Shown here piece after piece: positions 27,906 through 37,809 of a DNA stretch of 64,000 bases (positions are counted from its first letter, which is position 1; each line of letters begins with the position of its first letter). Made by a program: the position numbers and the translations under genes. The notes below the pieces were generated by a model. That model saw nothing but the letters and a program-made list of their open reading frames with translations. It was not told the DNA's origin and did not search any database. Location of the stretch: assembly GCA_022402465.1 (NCBI GenBank), contig JAKRSH010000007.1, forward strand, positions 272,923 to 336,922, written 5' to 3'. The stretch is from Leptospiraceae bacterium. Lineage in GTDB: Bacteria > Spirochaetota > Leptospiria > Leptospirales > Leptospiraceae.

Positions 27906-29333
27906 AAAACTAATTCGAAATATTTTATTTCCCTTGCTCTAGCATTCAATCTCATCTTGATTCCCAATCTATTTTCTCAAGAACAAAGAGATTACCCAGT
28001 TACTGATAAAGCTTACGGAATTACTTGGGATGGAACCTATCTTTACTATTTAGATTCTGATCGTCGAGCGATCATTCGCTACCTAGATAATGGCGAGCAA
28101 GAAGTATTTAATCTCGGGCTTGCAAATATGAAAGGAATAAGTTTCGATAGCAAGGAAGGAAGACTTCTTGTTACAGCGCCTAAGGTTATTCTTAAGCTTG
28201 ATCCGAATACGGGTGGAGTTGTTGAGCGCATTCCTATTCCCCTAACTCTTGTTGGGGGAATTGCATCAGCCGACGGAACCTATTTTCTTCTTGATTTAGA
28301 ATCGGGAAAAATCCGTTTTATGGATAAGGCAACTGGTTTACTTGTTGGTGGTTTTCTAACAGATAGAGCCTCTCCCCGTGATCTAACCTATGGGAAGGAT
28401 TCGCTTTGGGTTAGTGATTCTTCCAATGGAACAGTCTATCGTTACAATCCAAACAATGGGAATATTACGGGTTCTATCCAAGCGCCGGCTGATGAGATTC
28501 GTGGTATTTTATTTTCTGGAGCAAAACTATGGGTGGTGGATCGAGCAAGTAAACAAATTCGCTCTATCCCTTTTGTAGAAACAGATCGTTTTATTTCTTC
28601 AGGTGAAACAGAAGTAAATGTAACTTATAAAATTCACTATAAGCTCCCAGATATTTCACTTGCCAAATCAGAAATAGCAATCCTACAACCACCTACAAAT
28701 GAAAACCAAAGGATAAGAAATCTGGAAGCAACTTCAAAAGGGTTTCGCAATGGAACTATGAATCGTTCCAGATCATTCAATAAAAAGTTAGACCTTAGTT
28801 CAGATCGTGGCAACCAATCCACAACACTTACCTTTCAAGCAAGAATTGCAAATACAGCTTACTATATTGATGATCGTTTCCTCAAAAGGAAGGAAGCCAT
28901 TCCTGATGAGTTAAATCGATTTAGAATTCCAGAAAAAGAGAATCTCAAAATTTCTCCGAATGATGCACTAGGTGTTTTTAATTCATGCTTAATATCCTCC
29001 AAGCAAGCGGAAGATGTCCATGCTAAATTAATTGATAAAGGTTTTGCTTCTCAATTAACAAGGGGAGTTCGCTGGAACAAAAAAGATTTTACAACAAGTA
29101 CTATGGATTCCTTAAATGCATACTTTCCTGGATTCGGATGGATTCCTATTTCTATCAATAATCTAAAGCCTTCCAAGGAAAACAGAACCTATTTTGCAAC
29201 AGAGGATGAACTAATTCTCTACCAATCAGACAATATGGAAAAAATAGAATCTCCCGTTTACTTCCGAAATTCACCAACAGATGAATGGACGCAACTAGAT
29301 GCTCGCTGGGAGATCACTATCAATAGAAAATAA
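27903..29333 (+). CDS. exported beta-propeller protein with degenerate transglutaminase-like C-terminus
   Basis: 476 residues from a TTG at 27903, preceded by GGAGG seven bases upstream; the longer upstream frame lacks such a site. Signal peptide, then six or so repeating strands (DKAYGITWDGTYLYYL, NPNTGG, SLWVSDSSNG) of NHL/6-bladed-propeller type to about 250. From about 330, a segment with NSCLIS and ARGVRW-like then YFPGFGWIPI resembles the transglutaminase core. The Cys is kept, but the His and Asp positions are not evident. It is probably a periplasmic scaffold rather than an enzyme. Confidence 0.72.
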   Translation: MKTNSKYFISLALAFNLILIPNLFSQEQRDYPVTDKAYGITWDGTYLYYLDSDRRAIIRYLDNGEQEVFNLGLANMKGISFDSKEGRLLVTAPKVILKLDPNTGGVVERIPIPLTLVGGIASADGTYFLLDLESGKIRFMDKATGLLVGGFLTDRASPRDLTYGKDSLWVSDSSNGTVYRYNPNNGNITGSIQAPADEIRGILFSGAKLWVVDRASKQIRSIPFVETDRFISSGETEVNVTYKIHYKLPDISLAKSEIAILQPPTNENQRIRNLEATSKGFRNGTMNRSRSFNKKLDLSSDRGNQSTTLTFQARIANTAYYIDDRFLKRKEAIPDELNRFRIPEKENLKISPNDALGVFNSCLISSKQAEDVHAKLIDKGFASQLTRGVRWNKKDFTTSTMDSLNAYFPGFGWIPISINNLKPSKENRTYFATEDELILYQSDNMEKIESPVYFRNSPTDEWTQLDARWEITINRK

Positions 29334-29337
29334 GATA

Positions 29338-30117
29338 TTGAATCAAAATTTTTTCATTGGATCTGTAGTAATATTGAGCACGGCTTTATTAACTTGTGTC
29401 CCTGAAACTAAAATTAGAAGTAAGCCAATTGGAAATTGGTTAGATACAGTTCAATATGCTTGGAAAGAATTGCCTGATACTGCATCCCTTTGCCTTGGAG
29501 AAGATGCCTTCCCTGATGGAGGTATGCAAGATTTTTATTGTCATTTGAAGAATTTTACAAGCTTAAAAGAATTAGAATCCTACTTTGGGGAAAGTGTTTT
29601 TCTTTCTGGTCCTCATATCTCCGGATATTTGGTACTCGATGATAGGTATGAATTTGGGTATTACAATCCTGCTTTTCCCAAATTCTTAGCTCAAACTCTT
29701 ATCCCTGCAAGTAAAGATTCAGGCTTCAAAACAATAACGCAGCCCATTTACGAAATCTATATTAAGAATTTGGCTAGAACCTTTTTTGCCACTTATAAAA
29801 AGTTACATTCCAATCAAATTTATCTCGTGAAAGAAAGAATTCGTTACAATCGATTGCGAAAGGAAGGAATTCTGGATCCCTTTTATTTCGAGAAATACAA
29901 ATCTTTCATGCACCCACAATTTTCTGATGATGAGGATGAAAAACTAGCAAGTAAATTTGTTAGTCATTCAGATGATATTCATTTCAATGGAGACATTGTT
30001 AAAACCTGCGTAGCCTTTTGGATTCGCAGGTCTATAGACCAATCCGATAAGGCATTTTTTGAAGGACTAAACTTACTTTTGCTTACATATGATCCCAATT
30101 ATAGGAACACAAGATGA
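29338..30117 (+). CDS. putative lipoprotein of unknown function
   Basis: 259 residues from the TTG at 29338; an upstream ATG at 29299 adds 13 residues but overlaps the previous gene by 35 bases. The N-terminus (NQNFFIGSVVILSTALLTC) is a lipoprotein signal with lipobox ALLTC. The mature protein is mostly helical with many aromatic residues. No family is recognised. It sits between the propeller protein and the phosphoesterase, with a 4-base ATGA overlap with the latter, in what looks like a four-gene operon starting at the protease. Confidence 0.62.
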   Translation: MNQNFFIGSVVILSTALLTCVPETKIRSKPIGNWLDTVQYAWKELPDTASLCLGEDAFPDGGMQDFYCHLKNFTSLKELESYFGESVFLSGPHISGYLVLDDRYEFGYYNPAFPKFLAQTLIPASKDSGFKTITQPIYEIYIKNLARTFFATYKKLHSNQIYLVKERIRYNRLRKEGILDPFYFEKYKSFMHPQFSDDEDEKLASKFVSHSDDIHFNGDIVKTCVAFWIRRSIDQSDKAFFEGLNLLLLTYDPNYRNTR

Positions 30118-30980
30118 AAATAGCGCTTATAGGTGATGTGCATGGGTTTTGGAATAGTAAGGATACTATATATTTCAATGAATCAGATTACGATGCTCTC
30201 TTCTTTGTAGGAGATCTCAAAGGTGGAACTCAGAAAAGTTTAAATACAATAATTCCCTTTCTTCAAAATCTTTCTAAGCCTGTCTATTTCTCTTATGGAA
30301 ATTGGGACACAACAAACCTAATTCAGATGGCTGGTGAAGTATGGCACAATCCATTCTTAGCTAGGCTTGGGTCAGGAGGACAGAGTAAGCGTATTCATAA
30401 ATTTCAAGAACAATTGCCTAATTTTCATTTAGGAATGTTCGATTTATTTTCCTTACAAGCATTTGATTTAATTATTGGCAGACCATTTTCAGCAGGAGGA
30501 CCAATTTCATTTGTACCCATCCTCAATAAATTATTCAACATTCAAACATTAGAAGATTCCTTCGCTAGATATAAAGCAATAATAGACAAATCTGCAAATG
30601 AGAATCTTGCGTTTCTAACACACAATGGACCATTTGGTTTGGGTGCAAAAGCGACCGATATTTATGGCTGCGATTTTCTTAAGGAAGAAGGAGATTGGGG
30701 AGATAAAGATCTGCAAGATGCCATTTCTTATGCAAAATCAAGAGGCAAGAAAGTTCTCTTTGTTGCATCTGGGCATATGCACCATAGAAATCCCAAGACG
30801 AAACAAATTAGAAAATGGCTTGAATTCGTAGACAATACTTATTATACAAATGCCGCCAATGTCCCAAGAATAAGAAAGGCTAAAAAGGATGCATCATCAT
30901 CCCACCACCATATTTGTGTTGATTTAAATGATTTGAAAAATATCAAAATCCAAGAAATTTGGATTCAAATAAAAAATTAA
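30114..30980 (+). CDS. calcineurin-like metallophosphoesterase
   Basis: 288 residues. The metal-binding motifs appear in order: GDVHG (residues 7-11), VGDLKGG, GNWD (GNxD position), HNGPFG and GHMHHRN, giving the standard GD(V)HG, GD, GN, H and GHxH pattern. It is likely a cytoplasmic phosphodiesterase or phosphatase of unknown substrate. The start codon overlaps the stop of the lipoprotein gene (ATGA), so it is probably the last gene of the operon that begins at the M50 protease. Confidence 0.88.
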   Translation: MKIALIGDVHGFWNSKDTIYFNESDYDALFFVGDLKGGTQKSLNTIIPFLQNLSKPVYFSYGNWDTTNLIQMAGEVWHNPFLARLGSGGQSKRIHKFQEQLPNFHLGMFDLFSLQAFDLIIGRPFSAGGPISFVPILNKLFNIQTLEDSFARYKAIIDKSANENLAFLTHNGPFGLGAKATDIYGCDFLKEEGDWGDKDLQDAISYAKSRGKKVLFVASGHMHHRNPKTKQIRKWLEFVDNTYYTNAANVPRIRKAKKDASSSHHHICVDLNDLKNIKIQEIWIQIKN

Positions 30981-31079
30981 TAGAATCAAATATTTCCTCT
31001 AAGTAAATCAAATATTAGTTTAATCTGAAAATGCAATAGATCTAGTATCTTGTAATCTTCAAGATTTTAAATAGTTTGT
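30981..31079. other. convergent intergenic gap
   Basis: About 100 AT-rich bases between two convergent genes. A short palindrome AATCTTCAAGATT near 31052 is the only structure I see, possibly a weak terminator. No gene is evident. Confidence 0.4.
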
Positions 31080-32294
31080 TTAGTTTTCCAAAATATTTTT
31101 GACTGCATAGATAACATCATCCACATCATCATCATTCATTCCGGCAAAGAGAGGAAGAGATAGACAGCGATCGTACATTTTGCATGCAGCAGGAAAATCT
31201 TCTCGGTCATATTGAAATTTTTTTCTATAATATGGATGCTCAAAAATTGGAATAAAATGCAAGGAGGAACCAATATTTCTATCTTTGAGTTCTTCCGCTA
31301 AACTATCTCTTCCCATTTTAGCATGATTTGGATCCAATTCAATTCTATATAAATGCCAAGAATGGATTCCATTCTTATCTTCTTGGGGCAATTTCATTCC
31401 TGGAATGTTACAGAAAGCATTAGCATAAGCTTTTGCGATAGCTCTCCGTCTATCCCAAAAAAAATTCGCATCCTTCAATTGAGAAATTCCTAATGCCGCA
31501 GAAATATCAGTCATATTGTATTTGAAACCAGCATCCGTCACTTCATAGTACCAAGAAGGTCTATCATAAGCAATTTTATTAATTCCATGCAATCTGGTTC
31601 GACGGATTCTATCAGCAAAGTTACCATGTTTGGTGGTGACCATTCCGCCTTCTCCAGTTGTGATTCCTTTGGTTGCATAAAAGCTAAAAACAGTAAAGTC
31701 TCCCCAATTTCCTATTAGTTTATCTTTGTATACCGCTGGAAAAGCATGAGCTGCATCCTCAATTACATACAAATTGTACTTTTTAGCTACGGAAATAATT
31801 CCTTCCATATCACAAGATGAACCAGCTATATGTACAGGAAGAATAGCTTTCACGAGTTTTTTAGAATTTTTGAGATACAATTTTCTCGAACGAACTGTGC
31901 AAAATTTTTCTATCGAAGCTTCTAAAGTTGCCACAGTCATATTGTTTGATAAAGGATCAACATCTGTGAGTATTGGTTCTGCTTGGAAATAACAAATTGC
32001 CTCTGTCGTTGCAGTGAAGGTTACTGAGCTAGTGATAGCAGCAGAATTTTTATCCATTCCTATGGCTTCTAATGCCAAATGAAGTCCTGCTGTCGCCGAA
32101 CTTACCGCTATGGAATGATCACAGCCAAGAAATTGTGAAAAGTCAGCTTCAAATTGTTTTACTTTAGGACCAGACGTAATCCATCCTGATCTAAGTACTT
32201 CAGTCACAGAGTCAATTGCATCCTCAGATATACTAGGAAGTGCAAATGGTAAGAAGTTCTTTCGTATTTGTTGGTTCATATTTTTATGTGACAT
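31080..32294 (-). CDS. DegT/DnrJ/EryC1/StrS family aminotransferase
   Basis: 404 residues. N-terminal FLPFALPSIS and SGWITSGPKVKQFE are typical of the family. The PLP-binding Lys209 lies in FYATKGITTGEGG, and the cofactor Asp180 in IEDAAHAFPA. These PLP enzymes aminate keto-sugar nucleotides in surface polysaccharide, LPS or glycoprotein pathways. The sugar cannot be assigned. It stands alone, not in an obvious polysaccharide cluster, so the partner enzymes must lie elsewhere. Confidence 0.93.
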   Translation of the reverse strand: MSHKNMNQQIRKNFLPFALPSISEDAIDSVTEVLRSGWITSGPKVKQFEADFSQFLGCDHSIAVSSATAGLHLALEAIGMDKNSAAITSSVTFTATTEAICYFQAEPILTDVDPLSNNMTVATLEASIEKFCTVRSRKLYLKNSKKLVKAILPVHIAGSSCDMEGIISVAKKYNLYVIEDAAHAFPAVYKDKLIGNWGDFTVFSFYATKGITTGEGGMVTTKHGNFADRIRRTRLHGINKIAYDRPSWYYEVTDAGFKYNMTDISAALGISQLKDANFFWDRRRAIAKAYANAFCNIPGMKLPQEDKNGIHSWHLYRIELDPNHAKMGRDSLAEELKDRNIGSSLHFIPIFEHPYYRKKFQYDREDFPAACKMYDRCLSLPLFAGMNDDDVDDVIYAVKNILEN

Positions 32295-32426
32295 AACTTA
32301 AAAGTAAGTACTTTTCCATTCTGTCTATTTCATTTTCGGAATTTATGGGAAAAGTTGAATTTAATTTCAAATAAAATAAAAATCTACTTGTAGGATGAGG
32401 GCAATTTCAAACAATTTCGGGAAGGA

Positions 32427-33773
32427 ATGTCTACTACTCTTAAGGATATATTGGAACGAGTCTCTATTATTGATAGAGATGTCACTGAATTAAACAGACT
32501 CAAAAGTAGATTACCTGCTGACCGTCCTTATTCACCTTCTTTACAATTATCTTTCGATAAACAAATAAATAATTTACTGAATGAACGAATTGCACTTATG
32601 GATTTGGGCCTAATAAGCCCTCCTAGCTGGCTTTCGCTCAAAAGTGAATCTTTTGAGGTTCTAACTGGTGCCAAAGACGAAGCAAAGGCTCCCGAGCCAG
32701 ATTCTCTCTCTGGGGAACACCCTAGTGAGCAGTTGGTTTTAGACTTTCTAAGAGCACTTCCAAAAACAGAAATACATTTACACCTAGAAGCCTGCGTAAG
32801 TAAGAAAACATTAAAATTTCTTTACGAGAAAAATGGAAATCCTCTCACCGAGGAAGAAATTGAAGAAAAGTTCAATTTCAAAGATTTAATGGGATTCATT
32901 CAAGTCTTCTTCTTCGTCCAAAGTTCTGTTAAAGAACCTAGTGATTTAGCCTATTTAATCGAAAGTTTACATGATTATTTAAAATCAAATAACATTCTTT
33001 ACTCCGAAGTTTTCTTTGCCCCATCTAAGTTTATTCAAAATGGATTGGATTTTGATGAAATGGTAGATGTCATGGTTCGCAAAATTCGAGACATTAAATC
33101 ACAGGATGGAACCGACATACGAATCTTAGTCGATGTTTCAAGATCATTTGGTCCAGAGAACGCTATGAATAATTTGAATCGTGTTCTTAAGGTTCGCCAT
33201 CCGGAGATTATTGGTATTGGACTTGGGGGAGCTGAGCTAATGGGCCCTGCAAAAGACTATGCTGAAGTTTTCAAAGTAGCTCGTGAATCTGGATTACGAA
33301 CAGTTGCTCACTCTGGAGAAGATGATGGTCCATGGGCGATTTGGGATGCAGTTACTCTATGTAAGGCAGAGAGAATTGGTCATGCAACATCTGCTATCCA
33401 AGATCCTGAATTGGTTAAGTATATGAAAGACAATCATATTCCGATTGAGATCTGTGTAACATCCAATGTTTTTACTGGAAAATATGTTCGAAAAGAACAA
33501 AATCATCCAGTGAGGTATTACTATGACCAAGGTCTCCCACTTGCTATAAACACAGATGATCCAGTTATTTTTAATGTAAATCTTACATATGAGTATTTTA
33601 AATTGTATCGCTTTTTAGATTTTTCTCTGGATGAAATTTTTGATTTAATTAAACAAGGTGTATATGCAACATTTGCACCTGACAAAGATGCGCTTTGGAA
33701 ACAAGTAGAAGCGCGAATCAAGACAGTTTCAGAGAATTTTGGATATAAACCTAAATTACCTGTTCTAACTTAA
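32427..33773 (+). CDS. adenosine deaminase family protein with N-terminal extension
   Basis: 448 residues. The adenosine-deaminase core starts near residue 105 with the metal pair HLH (117-119) in EIHLHLEA. It continues with AHSGEDDGPW (catalytic Glu), ERIGHATSA and NTDDPVIF, all typical. The first about 100 residues form an extra, charged and helical N-terminal region. Good ribosome-binding site (GGGAAGGA just before the ATG). It converts adenosine or a related purine to inosine; the exact substrate is not shown. It is distinct in length and insertion pattern from the other family member at 23422-24738. Confidence 0.9.
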   Translation: MSTTLKDILERVSIIDRDVTELNRLKSRLPADRPYSPSLQLSFDKQINNLLNERIALMDLGLISPPSWLSLKSESFEVLTGAKDEAKAPEPDSLSGEHPSEQLVLDFLRALPKTEIHLHLEACVSKKTLKFLYEKNGNPLTEEEIEEKFNFKDLMGFIQVFFFVQSSVKEPSDLAYLIESLHDYLKSNNILYSEVFFAPSKFIQNGLDFDEMVDVMVRKIRDIKSQDGTDIRILVDVSRSFGPENAMNNLNRVLKVRHPEIIGIGLGGAELMGPAKDYAEVFKVARESGLRTVAHSGEDDGPWAIWDAVTLCKAERIGHATSAIQDPELVKYMKDNHIPIEICVTSNVFTGKYVRKEQNHPVRYYYDQGLPLAINTDDPVIFNVNLTYEYFKLYRFLDFSLDEIFDLIKQGVYATFAPDKDALWKQVEARIKTVSENFGYKPKLPVLT

Positions 33774-33796
33774 CAAAGATTTGTGTTGATTCCTCT

Positions 33797-34552
33797 CTAA
33801 TCTAAAAATCCTTTTGGGTAATCAAATACAATCTTCACTTTGGGAAAATCCTCACCGGCATCATCTCTTAAATTAGAAATTCCTATATATTCCAATAGGC
33901 GGTGGGTCTTAGTATCATATGTGACTTGGATTTTATCAGCTAAAGTTCTTAAGATTAAATTTTCTGGTTGAAGAATAAATACTGTTGCATCTCTTCCTTG
34001 AAATTTAGAATCTGAAATTTTGCGAACACGACAAACAAAGTAATCCAAGCGATTTACCAATAAAAATTGACCTTTAATCGTCTTGCCACTTACAATAGTA
34101 TCAAAATCATCCCGAATAAAATAATCGAAGCCACCATCTACAACTACTAGGCCAGGAACTTTTAATTTTTCCTTCTTCAAGGGCTCTGATTCAGAACGAC
34201 GGTGTTCAATAGCAAATTCTTGTGTAGATGGATTAACTAAAACAGACTTATCTAGGTATCCTGTTCTAAAATCTTCCATAAAAAAGTCTGGTTGGGTTCT
34301 CTTTTTACCAAATTCGATTTTCTTTCTTGCAAATGTTTTACCAGAAGAATCTTTGTATTCAATAATTGAGAATATATGAGAACCATCTTTATAGTGCTCG
34401 GTATGATTTTCTGTATAAATAAATTTCTTTGTTTCCCAATCATACACTTTGGATCTAAAAGAAATTTTGCTAGGCTGAGTCGAAGAATCTTTCGAATAAA
34501 CTGATTGTAGACTAAACAAAAGGACGAGAATAATGATTGCAAATCTTTTCAC
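33797..34552 (-). CDS. exported protein of unknown function
   Basis: 251 residues with a signal peptide (MKRFAIIILVLLFSLQSVYS). The mature part is beta-rich, with an outer-membrane or periplasmic lipoprotein-carrier-like character (YDTKTHRLLEYIG, KVKIVFDYPKG near the end). It contains KGQFLLVNRLDYF and other alternating-strand segments. No domain is recognised. It is convergent with the deaminase gene and divergent from the small lipoprotein gene. Confidence 0.66.
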   Translation of the reverse strand: MKRFAIIILVLLFSLQSVYSKDSSTQPSKISFRSKVYDWETKKFIYTENHTEHYKDGSHIFSIIEYKDSSGKTFARKKIEFGKKRTQPDFFMEDFRTGYLDKSVLVNPSTQEFAIEHRRSESEPLKKEKLKVPGLVVVDGGFDYFIRDDFDTIVSGKTIKGQFLLVNRLDYFVCRVRKISDSKFQGRDATVFILQPENLILRTLADKIQVTYDTKTHRLLEYIGISNLRDDAGEDFPKVKIVFDYPKGFLD

Positions 34553-34605
34553 ACTTATTAGACTAATGGAATTCCTTAATAAAGATTTTTTAGAGTATAA
34601 ATGGG

Positions 34606-34998
34606 ATGCCTTTTAAATTTGATTTTATGAATAGATACGCTATTTCATTCTTAATACTTTCTATATTTATATTTACTTTTAGTGTTTCCTGTTCAGGAAA
34701 TTACTATGGCATAGATGGCTCTGATGTATATACTCGAGATGAATCTATTCAAATACTTTCTACGGCTCAATTTATCTATTATCAAAATTGTTCAAATCGC
34801 AAAGCTGCAGATTCACTTTTTCTAGATTTAGCAATTACAAATCCTAGAATGATTTTAGATAGCGCATATTACTCAAAAAAAGATATACATTATTGCGAAG
34901 AAACTATTTTACTCGCACCTTGTAACCTTCCTTTGGTGGAGTGTCAAATAGCTCCTGAAGAATTTTTCAATGGAAATTTTGGACAAGGTGGATTTTAA
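34606..34998 (+). CDS. putative small lipoprotein
   Basis: 130 residues from the ATG at 34606, or 123 from the ATG at 34627. The N-terminus has a hydrophobic signal core and a lipobox-like SVSCS. The mature part is short with several cysteines (YCEETILLAPCNLPLVEC), which could form disulfides. It ends in a glycine-rich tail. Function unknown. Its stop is one base before the TonB receptor gene end on the other strand. Confidence 0.6.
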   Translation: MPFKFDFMNRYAISFLILSIFIFTFSVSCSGNYYGIDGSDVYTRDESIQILSTAQFIYYQNCSNRKAADSLFLDLAITNPRMILDSAYYSKKDIHYCEETILLAPCNLPLVECQIAPEEFFNGNFGQGGF

Positions 34999-37809
34999 TT
35001 AAAAAGTATATCGGAAATTTAACCAGTAGGTTCTTCCTTCTATAGCTGGCGAGCCACTGCCTATAGCAACATCACCTGCATTATTATTCAAAGGATATAG
35101 TACCGTTGTTTGAAGAAGATTGGTTGCAGATAAAATCAATTCCATATTTTCCATAAAAGTATATGCTATTGCTGAATTCAATATTCCAGATCCAATTACT
35201 CTTTGTCCTGTAGGTGCATACCAATCATAAAAATGTAAATAATTTAATGATAAGCTTAGTTTATCGGTAGGATAAATCATAATATTTGCTCGAGTAACAT
35301 TTTCAGGATAAGCTCTATGTCTCCTATTTGCCGAATTAGGTGTTAAATAAATAGAACCGTAAAGCTCTCTGTCAGCAGAGATTACCCTAACAACTGAATG
35401 ACTCAAATCAAAACCAAAATATTTACTTAGAAACGATATCGAATACTCACCTCCTGTTTGTTTTAGAGTTCCAGGAACATTTCTAAAGAAGAAATACCCT
35501 CCCCAATCGCCTGGAATATCATCTCCCAATGGAGGGGCACCTGTACCAAAAGGCTCTGGGAAAATCACACCCACATCTATGATATTTCTAACTTGGTTGT
35601 AGAAGACTACACCATCAAAGGACCAATTAGAATTTATCTTCCATTTAGAACCAAACTCCGCCGATCTCATTTTTTCGGGCTGAGTTTCAGTAATATTTCT
35701 AAAGGTTGTTGGATTTCCATTTCTATCTATTGTTGGGATTTGAGCCAATTCTACTCTGTCAAAATTATTTCCTCTTAGTAGTCCATCTCTTCGATAGCCT
35801 CCAACATAGGCTACACCTACAGCTCCTCTAAAGCCTTCTTGGTAAGATATTCTAAATTTAAGATCATTGGTCATTGCATATAGAACTCCTAATCTTGGAG
35901 AGACATTAGATCCCCAAAATGGATGTTTATCATATCGAAATGCTGCAAAGAGATCTACCGAATCAGTTAGCTTATGAAAGTCTTCTGCAAAAAAAGAAGC
36001 CACTTCTATAGTAGAAGGTTTTACGAAAGTATTTGTATTATTTAAATCAGCATTAGGTGGTAAAGAAGGATTCGATACATTTGGAAAAAAGCTATTAGCA
36101 TCTGCTCTGTTAACAATAAAGTTATTGCCATTTGCATCCTTATTCCCCATATCATACTTTCTATATTCTGTACCAATAGCCAGTTGATTGTTAGAAAAAG
36201 GACTTAAATTTAAAATAGTGGACCCACCGTATCGATTTTCTCTTGTTCCACCAAGCAAAATACCATTGTGAGATTGGAATCCAAAATCGTCCTGCGTATA
36301 AAAACCTTTAGTTTTGAGGTTGATTTTTTCACTTATCGCATAATCATAACTAGTTCCCACATTATATAATTTTGAAGATACTTCATTTCTATCTCGATAA
36401 AAATTATAAATATCTCGATTCTGATTTGTTAAGAGAGTATCAATTTTAAAACCTTTATATGCAATATTTCCAATAATTGTATCATTCTGATTACGGTTTA
36501 ATCGGTTACCACTGGAAGAAGCAATATTTGGATAGATATTAATTGGACCAAAAGTTTCTGGTTTAAAGGCTGCAATCTCATCTTGTTTAGTAATTATTTC
36601 ATAGCCTTGTATATCTACACCTTCATAAGCTCGAGACCTTGCCCAACCATCGCTACGCATCTTCTGCCCATTGTATTGGGTTTTTGAAATGTAAAAATAA
36701 GTTTTAAGATCTTCAACATATTTACCAGATGATCCTGCTTGAAGATTAAAATTTCGAAATTGATTTTCACCAACTCCAGCTTGTAAGGAAGTTCCATTAT
36801 AATTGCTACCATTTCTAGTAATTATATTAATTACACCTAATAAGGCTCCTTGCCCCAAGGTAACAGAACCTGGTCCTCGAATCACTTCTATTCTTTCTAT
36901 GTAATCCATATTCATAGAATTTAAGATTGCATCCGATGGACCAAACTGCCATTCAGTATTTACATTCTGTCCATTGATTAATAATAGTGTCTTTGCATTT
37001 GCATCTGGAACTAATCCTCTAAAACCTGCGATGGTATCGTCTTGATCTTCCACCTTAAAAAACCCAGGTACATAAATAGATAGAACGTCATTGATTGTTC
37101 TACCACCACTCATAAGAATTTGTTTACGAGTGATCACAGAAACTGATACAGGTTGTTTGTCTGAGTCTTTAATAACATTTGATGCAACAGTTATTTCATT
37201 TGCTGCCATTAGTTGGAAAACTTCTTTTGATTCGGTTTTGGTATCTTGGTCTAGTGTTGGTAAGTTTAATTTTCCAATAATTGGATGATTGGTTACAAAT
37301 TCTTGAACGTTTTGGGATCGCAAAGATTTCTTACTATTTGATCTTAATCGAATAGATATTTTATCTGCAAATTCTTTGATTAATTGAGATTCGGATTTCT
37401 TAATATCATTGATATCTATATTTAATGATTCAATTCCCTCTATAGTATCAGATATATTAATAGCATCAATGATGATGGATTTTTCAGGATCATAGATCTG
37501 AGCTGAAAGTTCTATAGAGTTAGTTTTACTAATATAACCCGAAATATAAAAATCAGATTTACTATTTTTAGAATTTGATAGAGATGATTCTAATGATTTA
37601 TTAGCTTCGATATTAATTTCGAATTTATTTTTTTCTAAATTAGCTAATATAGATTCAAACAAATTTTGTTGAAATTCATCAGAGGGAGCACCTTTTAAAA
37701 TTTTGAATTTACTAATACTAACTTTTTGAGACTTAGCTTCCGCAAAAAGTGAAAAACTCCAAATCATAAATATACAGCTAATTAATATTATACTTTTTTT
37801 TGATTTCAT
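34999..37809 (-). CDS. TonB-dependent outer-membrane receptor with extra N-terminal domain
   Basis: 936 residues with a signal peptide (1-24). Residues about 28-160 form an extra periplasmic domain whose strand and helix pattern (SISKFKILKG, LFESILANLEKNKF, SDFYISGYISKTN, ELSAQIYDPEK) resembles the TolB-N/LpoB-like fold. The TonB plug follows (about 210-335), with VIRGPGSVTLGQGALLGVI, then the beta-barrel to the terminal aromatic residue (FRYTF). It imports an unknown ligand, driven by TonB. It is the last gene of an operon with the binding/TPR and SpoIIE genes; its start overlaps the preceding stop by one base. Confidence 0.9.
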   Translation of the reverse strand: MKSKKSIILISCIFMIWSFSLFAEAKSQKVSISKFKILKGAPSDEFQQNLFESILANLEKNKFEINIEANKSLESSLSNSKNSKSDFYISGYISKTNSIELSAQIYDPEKSIIIDAINISDTIEGIESLNIDINDIKKSESQLIKEFADKISIRLRSNSKKSLRSQNVQEFVTNHPIIGKLNLPTLDQDTKTESKEVFQLMAANEITVASNVIKDSDKQPVSVSVITRKQILMSGGRTINDVLSIYVPGFFKVEDQDDTIAGFRGLVPDANAKTLLLINGQNVNTEWQFGPSDAILNSMNMDYIERIEVIRGPGSVTLGQGALLGVINIITRNGSNYNGTSLQAGVGENQFRNFNLQAGSSGKYVEDLKTYFYISKTQYNGQKMRSDGWARSRAYEGVDIQGYEIITKQDEIAAFKPETFGPINIYPNIASSSGNRLNRNQNDTIIGNIAYKGFKIDTLLTNQNRDIYNFYRDRNEVSSKLYNVGTSYDYAISEKINLKTKGFYTQDDFGFQSHNGILLGGTRENRYGGSTILNLSPFSNNQLAIGTEYRKYDMGNKDANGNNFIVNRADANSFFPNVSNPSLPPNADLNNTNTFVKPSTIEVASFFAEDFHKLTDSVDLFAAFRYDKHPFWGSNVSPRLGVLYAMTNDLKFRISYQEGFRGAVGVAYVGGYRRDGLLRGNNFDRVELAQIPTIDRNGNPTTFRNITETQPEKMRSAEFGSKWKINSNWSFDGVVFYNQVRNIIDVGVIFPEPFGTGAPPLGDDIPGDWGGYFFFRNVPGTLKQTGGEYSISFLSKYFGFDLSHSVVRVISADRELYGSIYLTPNSANRRHRAYPENVTRANIMIYPTDKLSLSLNYLHFYDWYAPTGQRVIGSGILNSAIAYTFMENMELILSATNLLQTTVLYPLNNNAGDVAIGSGSPAIEGRTYWLNFRYTF

